64,000 nucleotides of DNA from Methanobacteriota archaeon (GTDB lineage Archaea; JAADCQ01; Methanopyri; Methanopyrales; Methanopyraceae): NCBI GenBank assembly GCA_027064425.1, contig JAMOPO010000003.1, positions 100,607-164,606 on the forward strand. The letters run 5' to 3'. The notes below the pieces were generated by a model. That model had not been told where the DNA came from, made no database searches, and saw only the letters and a program-made list of their open reading frames with translations. Position 1 is the first letter of the stretch; each line of letters starts with the position of its first letter. A program made the position numbers and the translations under genes. Shown piece by piece: positions 8,552 to 17,824 of this stretch.

Positions 8552-9175
8552 GTGGGAACCGTCACACCGGAGGATCCGCGCATCCGGTTGCTCCTGTCCT
8601 TCGTCGGTTACGCGAAGGATCGGGCGTCCTCCGGCGCCTACTCCGACGTGAACCGGCGCCAGCTATTGGAGGTCCTGGAGAAGCTTGAGTCCAAGCTGCA
8701 GGAGATCCGCTACTCGTACCTACCATCGAGCCAGGTCGCTGAGGAGCTCTCCGGGCTGCGCTCGGAGCTCGAGGACGCCGCGAATCCGGAGGAGCCCGAC
8801 CTCCGCTGGCTGCTCGAGTACCTGGAGCACGCCGATCGCCTGTTCGAGCGCGAGGCCGAGGATGAGGCCGACGCCGTGCTGTGCACGGTGTGTGAGGTGC
8901 TGAGCGTGCGAGACCACCCGGAGGCCGACAACCTCTGGATCACGACCGTGAACGCCGGGGACTTCGGTAAGAGGACCGTGGTGACGAACCTCGAGGATGT
9001 GGATGAGGGGGACTCGATGGCGCTGGCCCTGCTCCCGCCGCGGGAGTTCATGGGGGTCGTCAGCGAGGGGATGTTCTGCGGTGAGGCCGAGGGTGACCCC
9101 GGAGAAATCATAGAGCCCCCTGACCGTGGCGAGGTCCGAAGCGCGGTGATGGAGTGGTTGGAGGGGGAGCGATGA
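8552..9175 (+). CDS. RNA-binding protein with C-terminal EMAP/Trbp111-type domain
   Basis: The first 110 residues are helical and acidic. The last 95 contain an OB-fold tRNA-binding domain of the EMAP-II/Trbp111 kind, with VLSVRDHPEADNLWITTVNAG and LLPPREFMGVVSEGMFCG, matching the archaeal group COG2517. Such domains bind the outside corner of tRNA. The product may aid an aminoacyl-tRNA synthetase; LysRS lies two genes downstream on the same strand. GTG start at 8552; the stop overlaps the next gene's ATG (ATGA). Confidence 0.8.
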   Translation: MGTVTPEDPRIRLLLSFVGYAKDRASSGAYSDVNRRQLLEVLEKLESKLQEIRYSYLPSSQVAEELSGLRSELEDAANPEEPDLRWLLEYLEHADRLFEREAEDEADAVLCTVCEVLSVRDHPEADNLWITTVNAGDFGKRTVVTNLEDVDEGDSMALALLPPREFMGVVSEGMFCGEAEGDPGEIIEPPDRGEVRSAVMEWLEGER

Positions 9176-9591
9176 CGATGGTTGACCCGGAGGACCTGAC
9201 CTACCGCGAAAAGCTCGTCCTGCTGGCCCTGTACGAGGAGTTCGACGGTGGCCCGGCCGGCGTGAAGAGGCTGGCGCCGGTGGTCCACATGGACAAGACC
9301 AAGGTGGCGCGGGCGCTCAACGAGCTCGAAGAGAAGGGGCTGGTCGAGTTCGAGCACATGAAGGGCCGGTGGCTCACCGAGGAGGGCGAGAAGGTCGCTA
9401 AGGAGATCTCCAAGGAGATGGACCTTCCGAAGGACGAGGGACCGTACCAGTGCTCCGAGTGCGGTCGGAAGTACAAGCACCTGCGGCTGAAGTGCGCGGT
9501 CTGCGGTGGTGAGATCGAGGTCAACAAGGATCATCCAGACGCGGCCAAGGCGGAGTGGAACCTGGAGCGCGCTCGGAAGGGATACCTCTAA
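9172..9591 (+). CDS. Winged-helix protein with C-terminal zinc ribbon
   Basis: The 139-residue product has an N-terminal winged-helix domain (residues 8-80, with KTKVARALNELEEKGLVEF as recognition helix and turn) and a C-terminal zinc ribbon with two CXXC pairs (CSECG and CAVCG, about residues 98-118). This combination is common in small archaeal transcription regulators. The reading frame extends to a GTG at 9154, but ATG at 9172 overlaps the upstream stop and fits coupling with the RNA-binding protein gene, so I choose it. The target is unknown. Confidence 0.75.
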   Translation: MTMVDPEDLTYREKLVLLALYEEFDGGPAGVKRLAPVVHMDKTKVARALNELEEKGLVEFEHMKGRWLTEEGEKVAKEISKEMDLPKDEGPYQCSECGRKYKHLRLKCAVCGGEIEVNKDHPDAAKAEWNLERARKGYL

Positions 9592-9635
9592 TCCCTCCCC
9601 ACGCGCCCGCGCAATCGTTCTTGGGGAGCTAACGT

Positions 9636-11285
9636 TTGAAGGAGCACTGGGCGGAGGTGAAGGCGCGGGAGGTTGAGAAGCACCTCGAGGAGCACGGGTT
9701 AGAGGAGGTAGTCGTAGCGAGCGGCGCCTCGACCTCCGGCCGGCTGCACGTGGGCAACGCCCGGGACGTCCTCACCGCGGACGCCGTGGCCCGGGTGCTG
9801 GAGGAGCGAGGGCACGACGTTCGGGTGATCTGGGTCTCCGACGACGTGGACCCGCTGCGCAGGATCCCTCGGGACCTCCAGGACGAGCTCGACGAGGAGT
9901 ACCTCGGCGTCCCCTACAAGGCCATCCCACTCGAGGACGGCACCCCTTACTCCGACCATTGGGCCGAGCGGTTCGTCCGCGAGCTGCGCGAGTTCGGCGT
10001 CGACGTCGACTGGGTATCCTCCGCCGAGCTGTACACGGAGGAGGAGTTCGCGGAGCTGGTCCGGCAGGCCGTGCGTGACTACTACGAGAACGGACGACTC
10101 AAGTCCATCTTCCGCCGGTTCGGTCTCAAAGAGGCCCGCGTGTACATGCCCATCTGCGAGCGGTGCGGTCGCATCGCTACAACTCGGGTTAAGTCCATCG
10201 ACGGATGGGAGATCGAGTACGTCTGCGAGGGTCGTCACCGCGTGGGCGACGCCGTGCTCGAGGGCTGCGGTCACCGCGGCAGGCTCGACCTCCGGACGCC
10301 GATCGAGGTGAACGACCTCGAGGTCCCTCCGGGCAAGCTGGGCTGGAAGGTGGAGTGGCCTACCAGATGGTACTACCTTGGCGTCGCCTGCGAGCCGTTC
10401 GGTAAAGACCACTACGTGTCCGGCGGGTCCTACGAGGTCGGCTCTGAGATCGTGGAGGAGCTCTTCGACTTCCCGGCCCCGGTGCCGGTGCCGTACGAGT
10501 GGATCACGCTGGAAGGGAAGGCGATGTCCTCCTCCAAGGGGCACTACGCGACCCTGTCCGACTGGGCGGAGGTGTGCCACCGTGAGGTCCTTCGCTACTT
10601 CGTGCTCAGGAGCAAGCCGCTCAAGCACCTCGACCTCGACCTGAGGTTCGGGCTGCTCCAGCTCGTGGACGACTACGACGAGCTGGAGGCCAAGTACTTC
10701 AACGGCGAGGCGGACGAGCGGGAGCGCCGACTGTACGAGCTCACGCGCGTGGACGGCGTGCCCGAGGAGTGCCCACCGCACGTCCCGTTCCGGTTCTGCG
10801 CCGTCGTCGTTCAGGTGCTCGACATCCGAGGCGAGGTGGGCGAGGAGGAGCTAGAGCGGGCCGTCCGCGTGTTCCGCAGGACGGGGCATCTCGAGGAGGA
10901 GCCCGAGGGCTTCGGGCGTGAGTGGCTGAGGGAGCGGCTGGAGAAGGCGGCCCGGTGGGTGGACCGGTACGCGCCCGAGGAGGTCCGGTTCCGGGTGCGC
11001 GAGGAGCCGGAACCCGTGGAGCTGGACGAGGCGGAGCGCGAGTTCCTGCGGACCCTGCTGAGGCGGCTGGAGGAGGTCGAGTCCGAGGATCCGTCCGAGC
11101 TGCAGCGCGCGTTCTTCGACGCCGCCCGGGACGCCGGACTTAAGCCCGGCCGCGCCTTCCGGGCCTTCTACCGCGTAGTCATCGGGAAGGACAGGGGCCC
11201 GAGGGCCGGAACGCTCACAGCGGCCGTGGGGGTGGATCGGATTTCGGAGCTGATAAGGGGCTGCCTCGAGGCTTCCGGAGGCTAG
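9636..11285 (+). CDS. lysK: Lysyl-tRNA synthetase, class I
   Basis: The 549-residue protein is a class I LysRS, the archaeal type unrelated to the bacterial class II enzyme. It has the HIGH-equivalent HVGN at residues 38-41 after ASGASTSG, and the KMSKS-equivalent KAMSSSKG beginning near residue 295. A zinc-binding region with CERCG (about residue 175) and a second Cys pair near residues 195-210 lies in the inserted domain. It charges tRNA-Lys with lysine. The start is TTG at 9636, preceded by GGGGAG; no other start fits the N-terminus. The downstream radical SAM gene probably overlaps the last 25 bases. Confidence 0.95.
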   Translation: MKEHWAEVKAREVEKHLEEHGLEEVVVASGASTSGRLHVGNARDVLTADAVARVLEERGHDVRVIWVSDDVDPLRRIPRDLQDELDEEYLGVPYKAIPLEDGTPYSDHWAERFVRELREFGVDVDWVSSAELYTEEEFAELVRQAVRDYYENGRLKSIFRRFGLKEARVYMPICERCGRIATTRVKSIDGWEIEYVCEGRHRVGDAVLEGCGHRGRLDLRTPIEVNDLEVPPGKLGWKVEWPTRWYYLGVACEPFGKDHYVSGGSYEVGSEIVEELFDFPAPVPVPYEWITLEGKAMSSSKGHYATLSDWAEVCHREVLRYFVLRSKPLKHLDLDLRFGLLQLVDDYDELEAKYFNGEADERERRLYELTRVDGVPEECPPHVPFRFCAVVVQVLDIRGEVGEEELERAVRVFRRTGHLEEEPEGFGREWLRERLEKAARWVDRYAPEEVRFRVREEPEPVELDEAEREFLRTLLRRLEEVESEDPSELQRAFFDAARDAGLKPGRAFRAFYRVVIGKDRGPRAGTLTAAVGVDRISELIRGCLEASGG

Positions 11286-12367
11286 ACACGGAGAACGTCG
11301 TCCGCGGTGAGCTGCCCAAAGGCTGCCGGCTCTGCGTCAAGGGCGCCAAGCTGGTGGTCTTCATCACCGGCGAGTGCGAGCGGGGCTGCTGGTACTGTCC
11401 CGTCTCCCCAGAGCGCAAGGGCCGGGACGTGATGTACGCCAACGAGCGGCCGGTGCGCGGCGAGCGGGACCTGCTGGAGGAGGCGGAAATTATGGACGCC
11501 AAGGGGGCCAGCCTGACGGGAGGCGACATCACCCTGCGGCTCGACCGCTGCGAGGAGGTGGTAACCACCCTGAAGGGCGAGTTCGGTGAGGACTTCCACG
11601 TCCACGCGTACGTGCCGGCGGAGTCCGTGAGCCGAGAGGCGCTCGACAGGCTCTCGGAGGCTGGCCTCGACGAGCTCCGGATCCACCCGTCCTTTAACGA
11701 GGACATCAACGAGCGGGCCGCCCGGTTGGCCTCAGAGTACGACTGGGACGCTGGATTCGAGATGCCCGCGATCCCCGGTCGGGAGGACTGGATCGTGGAG
11801 GTGGCGAGGCTGTCGGAGCGGCACGGGCTGGACTTCTTGAACGTTAACGAGCTCGAGTTCACCGAGTCGAACGCCGAGGAGCTCAAGGTGCGCGGGTTCA
11901 AGCGGGTGAGCGAGGACTCCGACGCCGTGCAGGGCAGCGAGGAAACGGCGATAAGGGGTCTCGCCAGGGCCGCGAAGGAGGTCTCCATCACGCTGCATTA
12001 CTGCCCGTCCGTCGTTAAAGACTCCGTCCAGCTGCGCGAGCGGCTCAAGCGAACCGCCCTGAACGTGGCGGAGGAGCACGAGATGGTCGACGAGGACGGC
12101 CTGATCGTCCGCGGAGAGATTAGAGTGAAATCCGGCGACCCGGAGGACGTCGCCCGGGTGCTGACGGAGATCCTGGAGGTGCCGGAGGAGTGGGTGAGGG
12201 TGCGCACGGACCGGGTGGAGGTGAAGCCCGTAGTCCTGGAGGAGCTGGCCGACCTCCTGGACGACATCGCCGAGGCGGCCGGGTGCGAGCTCGAGGCCGT
12301 GATCGTTCGGGAGTACCCGACGTGGGACCGGACCGTGGTGGAGGTGTGGCCGGTTGGGGGTGAGTGA
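11261..12367 (+). CDS. Radical SAM protein (COG2108-like, pyruvate-formate-lyase-activase related), probable CTG start
   Basis: The core has the radical SAM motif CX3CX2C in GECERGCWYCPVSPERKG, followed by SLTGGDITLR, and an acidic C-terminal half. The first conventional start (GTG, 11354) would begin only seven residues before the cluster motif and drop the upstream segment KGCRLCVKGAKLVVF, whose CxxC is typical of COG2108 proteins. The frame is open upstream to a stop at 11141-11143 but has no ATG, GTG or TTG. CTG at 11261, after GATAAGGGG, is the best candidate and overlaps the end of lysK by 25 bases. Substrate is unknown. Confidence 0.7.
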   Translation: MPRGFRRLDTENVVRGELPKGCRLCVKGAKLVVFITGECERGCWYCPVSPERKGRDVMYANERPVRGERDLLEEAEIMDAKGASLTGGDITLRLDRCEEVVTTLKGEFGEDFHVHAYVPAESVSREALDRLSEAGLDELRIHPSFNEDINERAARLASEYDWDAGFEMPAIPGREDWIVEVARLSERHGLDFLNVNELEFTESNAEELKVRGFKRVSEDSDAVQGSEETAIRGLARAAKEVSITLHYCPSVVKDSVQLRERLKRTALNVAEEHEMVDEDGLIVRGEIRVKSGDPEDVARVLTEILEVPEEWVRVRTDRVEVKPVVLEELADLLDDIAEAAGCELEAVIVREYPTWDRTVVEVWPVGGE

Positions 12368-12877
12368 GTGACCCGGAGGAGGGGGAGGATCTCGGCCCGG
12401 ACGCTGCGGCACGTCGGCCGGGTCTGGCGGGTGGCGATGTACGCCGGCTCCGTCCTGACGATCCTGCTGATCGCCCTCCTCACCGTGACGTCCATCAGCC
12501 AGTACAGCTACGAGGCCCAGGTCCTGCTGTTCGGTAACTACGCGGACCAGCTGAAGCACATCAACGCGGAGTACGAGCGGCTGAGAGTGGAGTTCATGAA
12601 GACCAACGAGAGACTTCGGACGCTGCGAGAGATGTACCCGATCCCGGGCCCGGAGCTGCACCGCGTCGAGAAGATCAGGGCTAAGGCGTCGCTGGAGCTC
12701 GCCTCCCTAAACGAGAAGCGCAAGGATGCGGAGTTCGCGGTGTACGTCATGCACGACCCGGCAACGTCGGACGTCAAGATCGGCGAGTGCCTGGCGGAGC
12801 TAAGGAGGGCCAGGATGGCCGTCAGGGCCTTCGCTAGGGCGGTCAACGAGCTTGAGAACAAGTACGCACGCGGCTGA
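12368..12877 (+). CDS. Membrane-anchored coiled-coil protein, unrecognised
   Basis: The 169-residue product has a basic N-terminus (residues 1-22), one strong membrane segment (about residues 23-45), and a charged helical remainder likely to form a coiled coil. I do not recognise a family. GTG start at 12368 immediately follows the stop of the radical SAM gene. Its 3' end overlaps the TTG start of the next radical SAM gene by 26 bases. Position between two radical SAM genes suggests cotranscription but not function. Confidence 0.55.
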   Translation: MTRRRGRISARTLRHVGRVWRVAMYAGSVLTILLIALLTVTSISQYSYEAQVLLFGNYADQLKHINAEYERLRVEFMKTNERLRTLREMYPIPGPELHRVEKIRAKASLELASLNEKRKDAEFAVYVMHDPATSDVKIGECLAELRRARMAVRAFARAVNELENKYARG

Positions 12878-14174
12878 CCGAGCGGAGGTCGAGCTGGGAG
12901 CCATCCACGAACGGCTCGACGTGAGGTTGGAGGACAGGCGCCTCAAGTTCACCCTGTACGACCTGATCGAGTTCGAGGTCGACCCCTCGGAGCTCGCCCG
13001 GATGGTCTCCGCCCTGCTCTCCCGGATCGAGCGGCGGCACGTACCGGCCAGCGTCGACGGGACCCGGGTCGCGGCATCCACCGACCGGAGAACCCTCAAG
13101 GAGGTCCTCCAGCAGCTGATCTCACGGCTCGCCGGGGAGGCCGGGACCCACGCTCACACCCGCCGCCGCCTGATTTACATTTCGGAATCCTCCGGCATCC
13201 CCCTCATCGGTCACTCCGCCTTCGGCATCATCGATCGGGGTACCAACGTGCTTCAGGTCCGCCCCATCACCGGGTGCAACCTCTGCTGCATCTACTGCAG
13301 CGTGGACGAGGGGTGGGTGTCGCGCACCCGCTGGCGGGACTTCATGGTGGACCCGGACTACCTGCTGGACTGGTTCCGGGAGATCGCCGACTTCAAGGGG
13401 GAAGGGGTCGAGGCCCACATCGACGGACAGGGCGAGCCGACCCTGTACCCGTTCCTACCAGATCTAGTGCAAGGGTTGAAGGAGCATCCCAACGTCGACG
13501 TCGTCTCCATGCAAACCAACGCCGTCCCGCTGGACGAGGACTACGTCGACGAGCTCGTCGAGGCGGGCTTGGACCGGTTTAACGTCAGCATCAACAGCCT
13601 GGACCCGAAGAAGGCGCGCGCGATGGCCGGCTCGAAGGACTACGACGTCCGGCACGTGATGCGAATCGCCGAGTACATCGCCAAGGAGACCCGCGCGGAC
13701 GTGCTCCTGGCGCCCCTGTGGCTGCCCGGGTACAACGACGAGGACATCGTGGAGATCATCGAGTTCGCGGTCGAGATCGGGGCGGGCGAGCGGTGGCCAC
13801 CGCTCGGGATCCAGAACTACCTGGAGTACCGGTTCGGTCGGAGGCCCAAGTTCTTGCGCAGGGTCGTCCCGATGAAGGAGTTTTACCGGTGGCTTCGAGA
13901 GCTCGAGCGTAAGACGGGGGTCAGACCGCTGGTGCTGAAACCCGAGCACTTCGGTACGGAACCGCGGAAGTCCCTCCCCAAGCCCTTCCGCCGCGGCGAC
14001 AGGGTTCAGGCGGAGGTCGTGTCGGAGGGGCGCATTCGAGGCGAGATGATCGCCCGGGCCTCGGACCGCGTGATCGCGGTCCCGGACTCCGCCAAGAAAT
14101 TAAGCGTGGGTGACGTCGTGGAGCTGCGGATAACTCGGGATAAGCACAACATCTTCGTGGGGGAGCTCGCGTAG
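12852..14174 (+). CDS. Radical SAM protein with C-terminal TRAM domain (COG2100-like)
   Basis: The 440-residue protein has an N-terminal region of about 130 residues, a radical SAM core with CX3CX2C at C142, C146 and C149, the DGQGEPTLYP motif that binds SAM, and a C-terminal TRAM RNA-binding domain (about residues 378-440, FRRGDRVQAEVVSEGRIRGE to NIFVGELA). TRAM domains also occur in tRNA-modifying methylthiotransferases, so an RNA substrate is plausible. The start is TTG at 12852, inside the upstream gene. The rpsS gene follows 12 bases downstream. Confidence 0.82.
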   Translation: MRTSTHAADRAEVELGAIHERLDVRLEDRRLKFTLYDLIEFEVDPSELARMVSALLSRIERRHVPASVDGTRVAASTDRRTLKEVLQQLISRLAGEAGTHAHTRRRLIYISESSGIPLIGHSAFGIIDRGTNVLQVRPITGCNLCCIYCSVDEGWVSRTRWRDFMVDPDYLLDWFREIADFKGEGVEAHIDGQGEPTLYPFLPDLVQGLKEHPNVDVVSMQTNAVPLDEDYVDELVEAGLDRFNVSINSLDPKKARAMAGSKDYDVRHVMRIAEYIAKETRADVLLAPLWLPGYNDEDIVEIIEFAVEIGAGERWPPLGIQNYLEYRFGRRPKFLRRVVPMKEFYRWLRELERKTGVRPLVLKPEHFGTEPRKSLPKPFRRGDRVQAEVVSEGRIRGEMIARASDRVIAVPDSAKKLSVGDVVELRITRDKHNIFVGELA

Positions 14175-14186
14175 GGGGGCGCTCGC

Positions 14187-14666
14187 ATGGCTGAGGAGAC
14201 CGAGGAGAAGTCCTCGGAGGAGAAGGGAGAGGAGGACATCCCGGACTGGTGGGAGAAGGAGTGGGCGGAGTTCCGGTACCGCGGTTACACGCTGGACGAG
14301 CTGATGAAGATGCCGCTGGAGGAGTTCATCGAGCTCCTACCGGCGCGCCAGCGTCGCTCGCTGAAGCGTGGATTGCCGTCCAGGCACAAGAAGCTGCTGC
14401 AGAAGGTCCGGCGGGCCCGGAGGCTCCTGCGGCGCGGTAAGAAGCCGCCGGTGATCCGGACGCACTGTCGGGACATGATCATCCTGCCGGAGATGGTCGG
14501 ACTGACCATCGCCGTGTACAACGGTAAGGAGTTCAAGGAGGTCAAGATCGAGCCGGAGATGATCGGGCACTACCTCGGCGAGTTCTCGAAGACCAGGAAG
14601 AAGGTCGAGCACGGCGACCCGGGCATCGGCGCCACGCGGAGCTCACTCTTCGTACCGCTCAAGTGA
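14187..14666 (+). CDS. rpsS: 30S ribosomal protein S19
   Basis: The 159-residue product matches archaeal/eukaryotic S19 (S15e type): [14 protein letters not shown], the basic stretch [40 protein letters not shown], and [26 protein letters not shown]. The first 25 residues are an acidic extension. S19 sits in the small-subunit head. In most archaea the gene is in the S10 operon next to rpl2 and rpl22; here it stands among radical SAM genes, so the operon is broken. ATG start follows GGGGGG. Its end overlaps the convergent gene by 24 bases. Confidence 0.95.
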   Translation: MAEETEEKSSEEKGEEDIPDWWEKEWAEFRYRGYTLDELMKMPLEEFIELLPARQRRSLKRGLPSRHKKLLQKVRRARRLLRRGKKPPVIRTHCRDMIILPEMVGLTIAVYNGKEFKEVKIEPEMIGHYLGEFSKTRKKVEHGDPGIGATRSSLFVPLK

Positions 14667-15353
14667 GGCCGCTGGGAACCGGAGCCGGACCCCGTACAGG
14701 GACACCCGGCCGCCGAGCTCCTGCACACGGCGTATCAGATTGAGCTCCATCCAGTCGTCGCGGACGCACAGCCACCGCTCCAGCAGTCCATCGTACCCGG
14801 TGACCGCCCTGGCCTTCCCCACTCGAACGTCCTCCTCGCCCCTCAGCAGCCCCTTCAGCTCGTCTCCCACGCGGTTGACTGCCTTTTTCACGCTCCAGTC
14901 GTTGTCCAGATCGTACTCCCGGAGGTAGTACAGCGCGATTTTAAGTGGCTCCAGCGCCGAGCCGCCGCGCCACTTGATGGTCCGCTCCACGGAAGCCTCG
15001 GCGGTAACGGTCACCTCCTCCGCGTCCAGCTCCCGGGACTCCATCTCGCACTTTTCGAACTGGACCGCGATCACGGTCAAGAACTTTGAGTCTCCCAGCC
15101 GGCGCGCCCGGAGCCCGAACGTGTACCTGGCGTCATCGACGGGCCCGTCCACGAGCGAGTTCGTGGGCACGTCCTCGTCCCGGCGCGTCCAGAGCGTTAA
15201 CGAGCACTCCACCTCGGAGTACTCCCGGGCGGGCGAGTGTGCGACCATCTCGGTCAGCGTCTCGTAAACGCTGACAACCTGGCCCTTGTCGAGCTCCAGA
15301 GCGTGACGCCGCGCCAGCTTCGCTCCCGTTTTATGGACCGTGATCACCACCCC
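14643..15353 (-). CDS. Uncharacterised conserved-looking protein
   Basis: I do not recognise this protein. It looks soluble, mixed alpha/beta, with [20 protein letters not shown] in the middle and [21 protein letters not shown] later. The reading frame begins upstream at 15440, but that would run deep into the divergent radical SAM gene and its first 29 residues look non-coding; tandem GTGs at 15353 and 15350 are better starts. Even so the two divergent starts are only about 17 bases apart. The 3' end overlaps rpsS by 24 bases. Confidence 0.55.
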   Translation of the reverse strand, partial: GVVITVHKTGAKLARRHALELDKGQVVSVYETLTEMVAHSPAREYSEVECSLTLWTRRDEDVPTNSLVDGPVDDARYTFGLRARRLGDSKFLTVIAVQFEKCEMESRELDAEEVTVTAEASVERTIKWRGGSALEPLKIALYYLREYDLDNDWSVKKAVNRVGDELKGLLRGEEDVRVGKARAVTGYDGLLERWLCVRDDWMELNLIRRVQELGGRVSLYGVRLRFPAASLERYEE

Positions 15354-15369
15354 CTGGGGAGGTCGGCTG

Positions 15370-16824
15370 TTGAGCCTCGACGTGCTCTTGGTGAACCCGC
15401 CGGATGTCACGACTAAGTACGAGCGCTTCCTGGGGATCACGGCACCGCCCCTGGGGATGGCCTACATAGCGGCCGTGCTGGAGGAGGCAGGGTACAGCGT
15501 TCGCATCCTGGACTGCCCGCCGCTGGAGATGAGCTGGGAGGAGTTCCGCAGGACCGTCCGGCGGCTGAAGCCTAAGATCGTATCCATAATGGCGACGACC
15601 CCGATCATCAGCCAGGCCTACAAGGCCGCCAAGATCGTGAAAGAGGAGCTCGAGGACGCCATCGTGTGCCTCGGCGGTTACCACCCCACGTTCATGGACG
15701 TGGAGTGCCTCCGGGAGTGCGAGCACGTTGACATCGTTGTTCGCCGGGAGGGAGAGTTCACCCTGCTCGACCTCGTCCGGGCCTTCATCGACGGGGTGAA
15801 GTCGCTCTCGGACATCCTCGGCATCACGTACCGGAGGGAGGACGACATCGTCCGGAACCCGGATCGGCCACTGATCCAGGACCTGGACGCGCTGCCGCTC
15901 CCGGCTCGGCACCTGCTTCCGATGGACCGGTACACGTTCTTCGGGACCAGGACGAGCGCGACCACCGTGATCACCAGCCGAGGGTGCCCCGTCGGCTGCG
16001 ACTTCTGCGCCTCGTCCCAGATGCATGGCCGGAAGCTCCGCATGCACTCCGCCGAGCGCGTCGTATCGGAGGTGGCGCACGTCCACGAGCGCTACGGCTC
16101 GGACATCATCGCCTTCGTCGACGACACCTTCACCTACGACCGGCGCCGGGTGGAGAAGATCTGCCGGCTGATGATCGAGGCCGGACTCGACGTAACCTGG
16201 GGTTGCGCCGCCCGCGTGGACACCATCGACCGGGAGCTGCTCGAGCTGATGCGGGAGGCCGGCTGCTCCGTCCTGTTCTTCGGCGTGGAGTCCGGCTCCC
16301 AGGAGATCCTGGACAACGTGGGGAAGGGATTCACCGTCCGGCAGACGAAGCGGGCGTTCAAGCTCTGCCGGGAGATGGGCATCCGGACGGTCGCGTCCGC
16401 CGTCATCGGCCTGCCGGGCGAGACCCACGAGACCGCCCGGGCCACGATCAAGCTGCTGAAGGAGCTCGACCCGGACTACGCCGTGGTCTCCGTCGCCACC
16501 CCGTACCCCGGCACCAGGTTCTTCCAAGAAGTCATCGAGGAGGAGCTTCTGGTCGAGGAGGACTGGGACAAGTTCACCCTGATGGAGCCGGTGGCGGCCA
16601 CCACCGAGCTCTCCCCGGAGGAGATCAAGCGGTACCAGCGTCGCGCCATGCTGGAGTTCTACCTGCGACCCCGCTACCTGCTCCGGCGCATCAAGGAGGA
16701 TGGTCTGGACGCCATCCGCGTCGCCGGCACCATGATGGCCGAGGTGACGTTCAAGAAGCTGAAAGCCCTGATCTCGCGCCTCCCCAGCCCTAGGTTCTCA
16801 CACCGTGAGGACTCGGACGAGTGA
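15370..16824 (+). CDS. B12-binding-domain radical SAM protein
   Basis: The product (about 484 residues) starts with a cobalamin-binding-like domain (LLVNPPDV, then PPLGMAYIAAVLEEAGYSV, and CLGGYHPTFMD), followed by a radical SAM core with SRGCPVGCDFCASS (CX3CX2C). This order (COG1032) is shared by class B radical SAM methyltransferases and related enzymes acting on lipids, cofactors or natural products. The reading frame extends to GTG 15340, but TTG at 15370 follows GGGGAGGT and gives the family N-terminus (SLDVLLVNPP). Substrate unknown. Its end overlaps the convergent mevalonate kinase gene by 35 bases. Confidence 0.85.
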   Translation: MSLDVLLVNPPDVTTKYERFLGITAPPLGMAYIAAVLEEAGYSVRILDCPPLEMSWEEFRRTVRRLKPKIVSIMATTPIISQAYKAAKIVKEELEDAIVCLGGYHPTFMDVECLRECEHVDIVVRREGEFTLLDLVRAFIDGVKSLSDILGITYRREDDIVRNPDRPLIQDLDALPLPARHLLPMDRYTFFGTRTSATTVITSRGCPVGCDFCASSQMHGRKLRMHSAERVVSEVAHVHERYGSDIIAFVDDTFTYDRRRVEKICRLMIEAGLDVTWGCAARVDTIDRELLELMREAGCSVLFFGVESGSQEILDNVGKGFTVRQTKRAFKLCREMGIRTVASAVIGLPGETHETARATIKLLKELDPDYAVVSVATPYPGTRFFQEVIEEELLVEEDWDKFTLMEPVAATTELSPEEIKRYQRRAMLEFYLRPRYLLRRIKEDGLDAIRVAGTMMAEVTFKKLKALISRLPSPRFSHREDSDE

Positions 16825-17773
16825 CGTACGCCCGGTACCCCATCGCGTCGATCAAGGCCGCCGCCGTCTCAGCCCGCGACTCGTCATCGAACAGGCCGAT
16901 CGCGCACCCACCTCCACCGGCTCCAGTCACCTTGGCACCCAGCGCCCCCGCCCGCCGAAGCGCGTGCACGATCTCGTCCAGCTCCCGAGTCGAGACGCCC
17001 AGCGCGGAGAGAAGGCCGTGGTTCACGTCCAGCAGCTCACCGAGCCTCCTCAGGTCTCCGGACTCCAAGGCCCCCTCCACCTTGAGAACCAAGTCACCGA
17101 TGGCCTCCATCACCCGCTCTCCGACCGACCCCACCGAGTCCAGCAGCTCGGCGACCCGGTCGACCATCTCCCCGGTCCTCGACGGCCGGCCCGAGTACGC
17201 GATCACCAGGACCAGGTCCTCCGGGCAGTCCAGTCGCCTGAACTCGCGCCCCGTGATCGAGAGCACGCCACCGTAGGTAACGGTCGTCGGGTCGACCCAG
17301 CTGGCCCTGCCCTGCACGTCCAGCTCAACCCGCCGGACGAGCTCGCGCAGCCGGTCCCGGCTCAGCTCTTCCCCCGAGAGGCTCGCCAGGGCGGCGATGA
17401 CCCCGGCGCTCACCGCGGCCGACGTCCCCAGCCCGCTGGCCGGGGGCGCCTCGCCCCTAATCCTCACCTCCGCCGGCGGGGGCGAGAACTCCTCCGTGCA
17501 CAGCCCGATGGCCGACGCCACGTAGCTGAGCTCCCTGCCCAGCCCCGGGGAGGACACCCGCCGAACGTCTCCGGACGGCGTCACCGTGGCTCGCACCTCT
17601 CCCAGCGCCTGCTCGCCCAGCTCGGTCCGGACCGAAAACGCGTCTCCGTCGGACTCCTCGGCCTCCACCTCCACGTACAGCTCGACCGCGGCCGATATGG
17701 CGGGGTGCCCGTACACCGCCGCGTGCTCTCCCGAGAGGATAACCTTCAATGGAACCCTGACGTGGGCACCCAA
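16790..17773 (-). CDS. mvk: Mevalonate kinase
   Basis: The product of about 327 residues is a GHMP kinase. Near the N-terminus is VRVPLKVILSGEHAAVYGHP, the mevalonate kinase start motif, and PPASGLGTSAAVSAG is the ATP-binding GHMP loop. KVTGAGGGGCAIGL near the C-terminus is the third GHMP motif. It phosphorylates mevalonate for isoprenoid lipid synthesis. The reading frame runs far upstream to 18574, but that part is antisense to the DUF2226 gene and lacks family similarity. TTG at 17773 gives the expected length and N-terminus; a second TTG eight codons later is possible but would cut into the motif. Confidence 0.92.
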   Translation of the reverse strand: MGAHVRVPLKVILSGEHAAVYGHPAISAAVELYVEVEAEESDGDAFSVRTELGEQALGEVRATVTPSGDVRRVSSPGLGRELSYVASAIGLCTEEFSPPPAEVRIRGEAPPASGLGTSAAVSAGVIAALASLSGEELSRDRLRELVRRVELDVQGRASWVDPTTVTYGGVLSITGREFRRLDCPEDLVLVIAYSGRPSRTGEMVDRVAELLDSVGSVGERVMEAIGDLVLKVEGALESGDLRRLGELLDVNHGLLSALGVSTRELDEIVHALRRAGALGAKVTGAGGGGCAIGLFDDESRAETAAALIDAMGYRAYVTRPSPHGVRT

Positions 17774-17824
17774 CGGGCCCCACCCCTGAGCCCGCCGAGC
17801 GGCCTCGACCCCGGGTGATACGCC

